From Trematomus loennbergii (taxonomy: Eukaryota; Chordata; Actinopteri; Perciformes; Nototheniidae): a DNA stretch of 64,000 bases. Shown here one piece after another: positions 63,011 to 64,000 of this stretch. How positions within the stretch are numbered: the first letter of the stretch is position 1; the number at the start of each line of letters is the position of its first letter. The notes below the pieces were generated by a model. The model had not been told where the DNA came from, did not search any database, and was given only the letters and a program-made list of their open reading frames with translations. The DNA is taken from contig JAAOOA010000146.1 of assembly GCA_012861695.1 (NCBI GenBank), positions 27,501 to 91,500 on the forward strand, in the 5' to 3' direction. A program made the translations under genes and the position numbers.

Positions 63011-63524
63011 CAAGGGTGTCAAACTCAAGGCCCGGGGGCCAAATCCGGCCTGTGACTTCACTTCATGTGGCCCACAAGAGCTTGCAAAGAATATAATATG
63101 TTTTTATACGGTTACATGCCGCTTTACAGAAGCACGTTGCCCATAAACTACATGTCCCACAATGCATCTCAAATGTGACTTTTTTCTCAAAATGTTACTT
63201 TTTTTTCGAATTTTCATTTCTTTTCATTGATTTTGACTTTTCTTTTCAGAATTTGGCTTTTCTTTTAAATCATTTTGTGACATTCTCACTGAAGAGACTT
63301 GCAATTATTTGTCCTAGACTTCTGCTTTGAAACGTAGTTAATGATGAAGTTATTACCCTATCTGATAATAATCCAATGCAGAGGCAACCATGTAATATAC
63401 ATTATTTTATATATATTCAATATTTATATATGTATATTTATATAGTCTTATATATAAAACTGGCCCTTTGAGTGCAACCATAATGCTGATGTGGCCCGAG
63501 ATGAAATTGAGTTTGACACCCCTG
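63011..63524 (-). mobile_element. Non-autonomous hAT, 514 bp, perfect TSD
   Basis: The ends are CAAGGGTGTCAAACTCAAG and, inverted, CAGGGGTGTCAAACTCAA. An exact 8-bp duplication TTCTAGAC is at 63003-63010 and 63525-63532. It is the reversed relative of 34668-35169, with shared blocks such as CACAATGCATCTCAAAT and TTGCAATTATTTG. Confidence 0.92.
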
Positions 63525-63532
63525 TTCTAGAC

Positions 63533-64000
63533 CATTCTGCCTGCCAAAAATGTACTTTTTAACACAAATAATTGTACCGTGAAGCCCACTGAGTGTGGCT
63601 AGTCTTTGCGCTTGTTATTTTTTCATTATTTTGACATTAAATTGCTTTACATTACAATGCATTGTATTGGATTCCAGGCGATGAACGACTGACGCTAGCA
63701 TTTGACAAAAATATGAGCAGAAATGTGCCTCTTATCACTTGTTGCTCTATTTTCTAGGATCCCTCTTTGTATGTCCCTGTCCTTAAAGAGACATGATCAT
63801 AAGTCACACACATTGTTTGCGAGAGTCCCAGTTGTTTGTTTACATGTTTACAAATGAGGAAGCTACTCACTAGCTTGCAATCATTGACTCACTCACTGGA
63901 ACGGACAAGACTGGAGGCGATGTCGTCCAATTTGTTCACTTTAACATCAACTTTATAATAATAGGAAGAGTTATGACATGGTGTCTTTACCTAAGGAAAA
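63533..64000. other. No recognisable feature
   Basis: AT-rich DNA to the end of the window with no supported feature. Confidence 0.4.

Overview
This window looks like non-coding, transposon-rich DNA from a bony fish, probably a percomorph teleost. The clues are long (CA)n/(GT)n tracts, several short elements flanked by TTAA, many non-autonomous hAT elements with 8-bp target duplications, 5'-truncated non-LTR retrotransposons whose reading frames end in motifs typical of fish LINEs, and a tRNA-derived SINE. This assignment rests on pattern recognition. No complete protein-coding gene is visible, and nearly every long open frame is a by-product of a tandem repeat that lacks stop codons.

Layout. 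1-5.4 kb: a 1.2-kb compound GT array, then a hAT-like element (2853-4859) packed with other elements, then a CA tract. 6.4-8.3 kb: a three-deep nest (MITE B, then TTAA element A, then hAT). 9.3-11.3 kb: a 57-bp minisatellite. 12.5-13.5 kb: a 72-bp minisatellite. 15.2-16.9 kb: a hAT carrying an internal 37-bp minisatellite. 17.8-22.0 kb: a 4.1-kb array of a 10-bp unit with a higher-order period of about 1.52 kb. 22-24.3 kb: an inverted pair of retroelement 3' ends, a hAT with a transposase remnant, and an unexpanded relative of the DNA flanking the 10-bp array. 27.5-28.2 kb: a 14-bp array. 29.5-30.2 kb: a decayed LINE reverse-transcriptase end. 34.6-39.2 kb: three hAT elements. 41.6-45.4 kb: a second, larger 57-bp array. 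45.9-47.9 kb: a composite hAT. 48.4-54.1 kb: a LINE 3' end and three inverted-repeat elements. 57.1-59.1 kb: a large foldback element. 59.4-61.7 kb: a hAT-like segment with a 33-bp minisatellite, and a tandem repeat split by a SINE. 63.0-63.5 kb: a last hAT.

Host genes. The best candidate is a short minus-strand first coding exon at 56088-56200. It encodes a signal-peptide-like N terminus and ends at a GTGAGT donor; any further exons would lie at lower coordinates, so much of the window could be its first intron. A weaker candidate is a minus-strand terminal exon at 62456-62664. Neither could be named.

The main theme is tandem arrays that arose from the ends or interiors of transposons. The 57-bp unit resembles the end of a TTAA element and occurs at two sites 30 kb apart with a shared deletion variant. 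The 37-bp and 33-bp arrays lie inside hAT elements. The 4.1-kb array has an unexpanded relative elsewhere in the window. I found no sign of a new protein-based system.
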